Assembly: GCF_902499175.1 (NCBI RefSeq)
Contig: NZ_CABVQC010000057.1
Coordinates: 1-62,488, forward strand
Length of the DNA stretch: 62,488 nucleotides
From: Burkholderia aenigmatica
Lineage (GTDB): Bacteria; Pseudomonadota; Gammaproteobacteria; Burkholderiales; Burkholderiaceae
Reading direction: 5' to 3'
The position numbers were made by a program, and so were the translations under genes. Of the stretch, positions 62,487 to 62,488 are shown in pieces (the first letter of the stretch is position 1; the number at the start of each line of letters is the position of its first letter). The notes beneath the pieces were generated by a model, which saw only the letters and a program-made list of their open reading frames with translations, was not told where the DNA came from and made no database searches.

Positions 62487-62488
62487 GC

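Overview
The window looks like a piece of a secondary chromosome of a Burkholderia cepacia complex bacterium. It is GC-rich and has a third-position GC bias. It carries the beta-proteobacterial block leuCDB-asd-fimV-truA-trpF-trpB-trpA-accD-folC-dedD-cvpA-purF-metZ, followed by a cluster that matches the second cepacian exopolysaccharide locus (bce-II). The species cannot be fixed from the sequence alone.

Layout. (1) 1-1415: the end of a phosphoesterase gene and a di-heme cytochrome c peroxidase. (2) 1616-22065: a biosynthetic supercluster for leucine, aspartate-family amino acids, tryptophan, malonyl-CoA, folate, purine and methionine. It also holds a small entericidin-like lipoprotein, a solitary flgE on the opposite strand, and an orphan adenine DNA methyltransferase inside the trp operon. 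A 39-codon Thr/Ile-rich reading frame lies just upstream of asd. A SAM-II-type riboswitch with an intrinsic terminator lies between purF and metZ. A 49-bp hairpin-bearing tandem repeat precedes trpA. (3) 22174-36544: bce-II, in at least five alternating transcription units. It makes GDP-D-rhamnose (bceN, bceM) and a UDP-glucose pyrophosphorylase (bceT), and carries a Wzx-type flippase (bceQ), a two-domain glycosyltransferase (bceR), three acyltransferases (bceO, bceS, bceU), a secreted propeller-like protein (bceP) and an unnamed 47-residue membrane protein. (4) 36802-41845: an HU-like protein with a histone-H1-like tail, an AadA-like nucleotidyltransferase, a VOC-family protein, a general porin and a YihY/BrkB membrane protein. 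(5) 41987-51216: a self-contained selenocysteine module of fdoG (in-frame TGA read as Sec), fdoH, fdoI, fdhE, selA, selB and selC (tRNA-Sec). This is a selenoenzyme together with dedicated genes for inserting selenium into it. (6) 51217-52130: an eroded integration boundary at the 3' end of selC, with a truncated tyrosine integrase, possible arm-type sites and an IS3-family orfA relic. (7) 52292-57452: a ba3-type cytochrome oxidase operon with three multi-heme c-type cytochromes. (8) 57672-62488: an accessory tail with visibly lower GC. It has a coupled pair of genes (one resembling Imm11/DUF1629 immunity proteins), a GST, a DJ-1/PfpI protein, relics of IS256-type transposase, and probably another transposase running off the right edge.

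The most useful non-coding or recoding observations are the SAM-II element, the Sec-encoding TGA with its SECIS hairpin and linked tRNA, the possible Thr/Ile attenuator before asd, the paired repeats before trpA, and the integrase arm-site triplet beside selC. Product names rest on motif recognition by eye; no database search was run.
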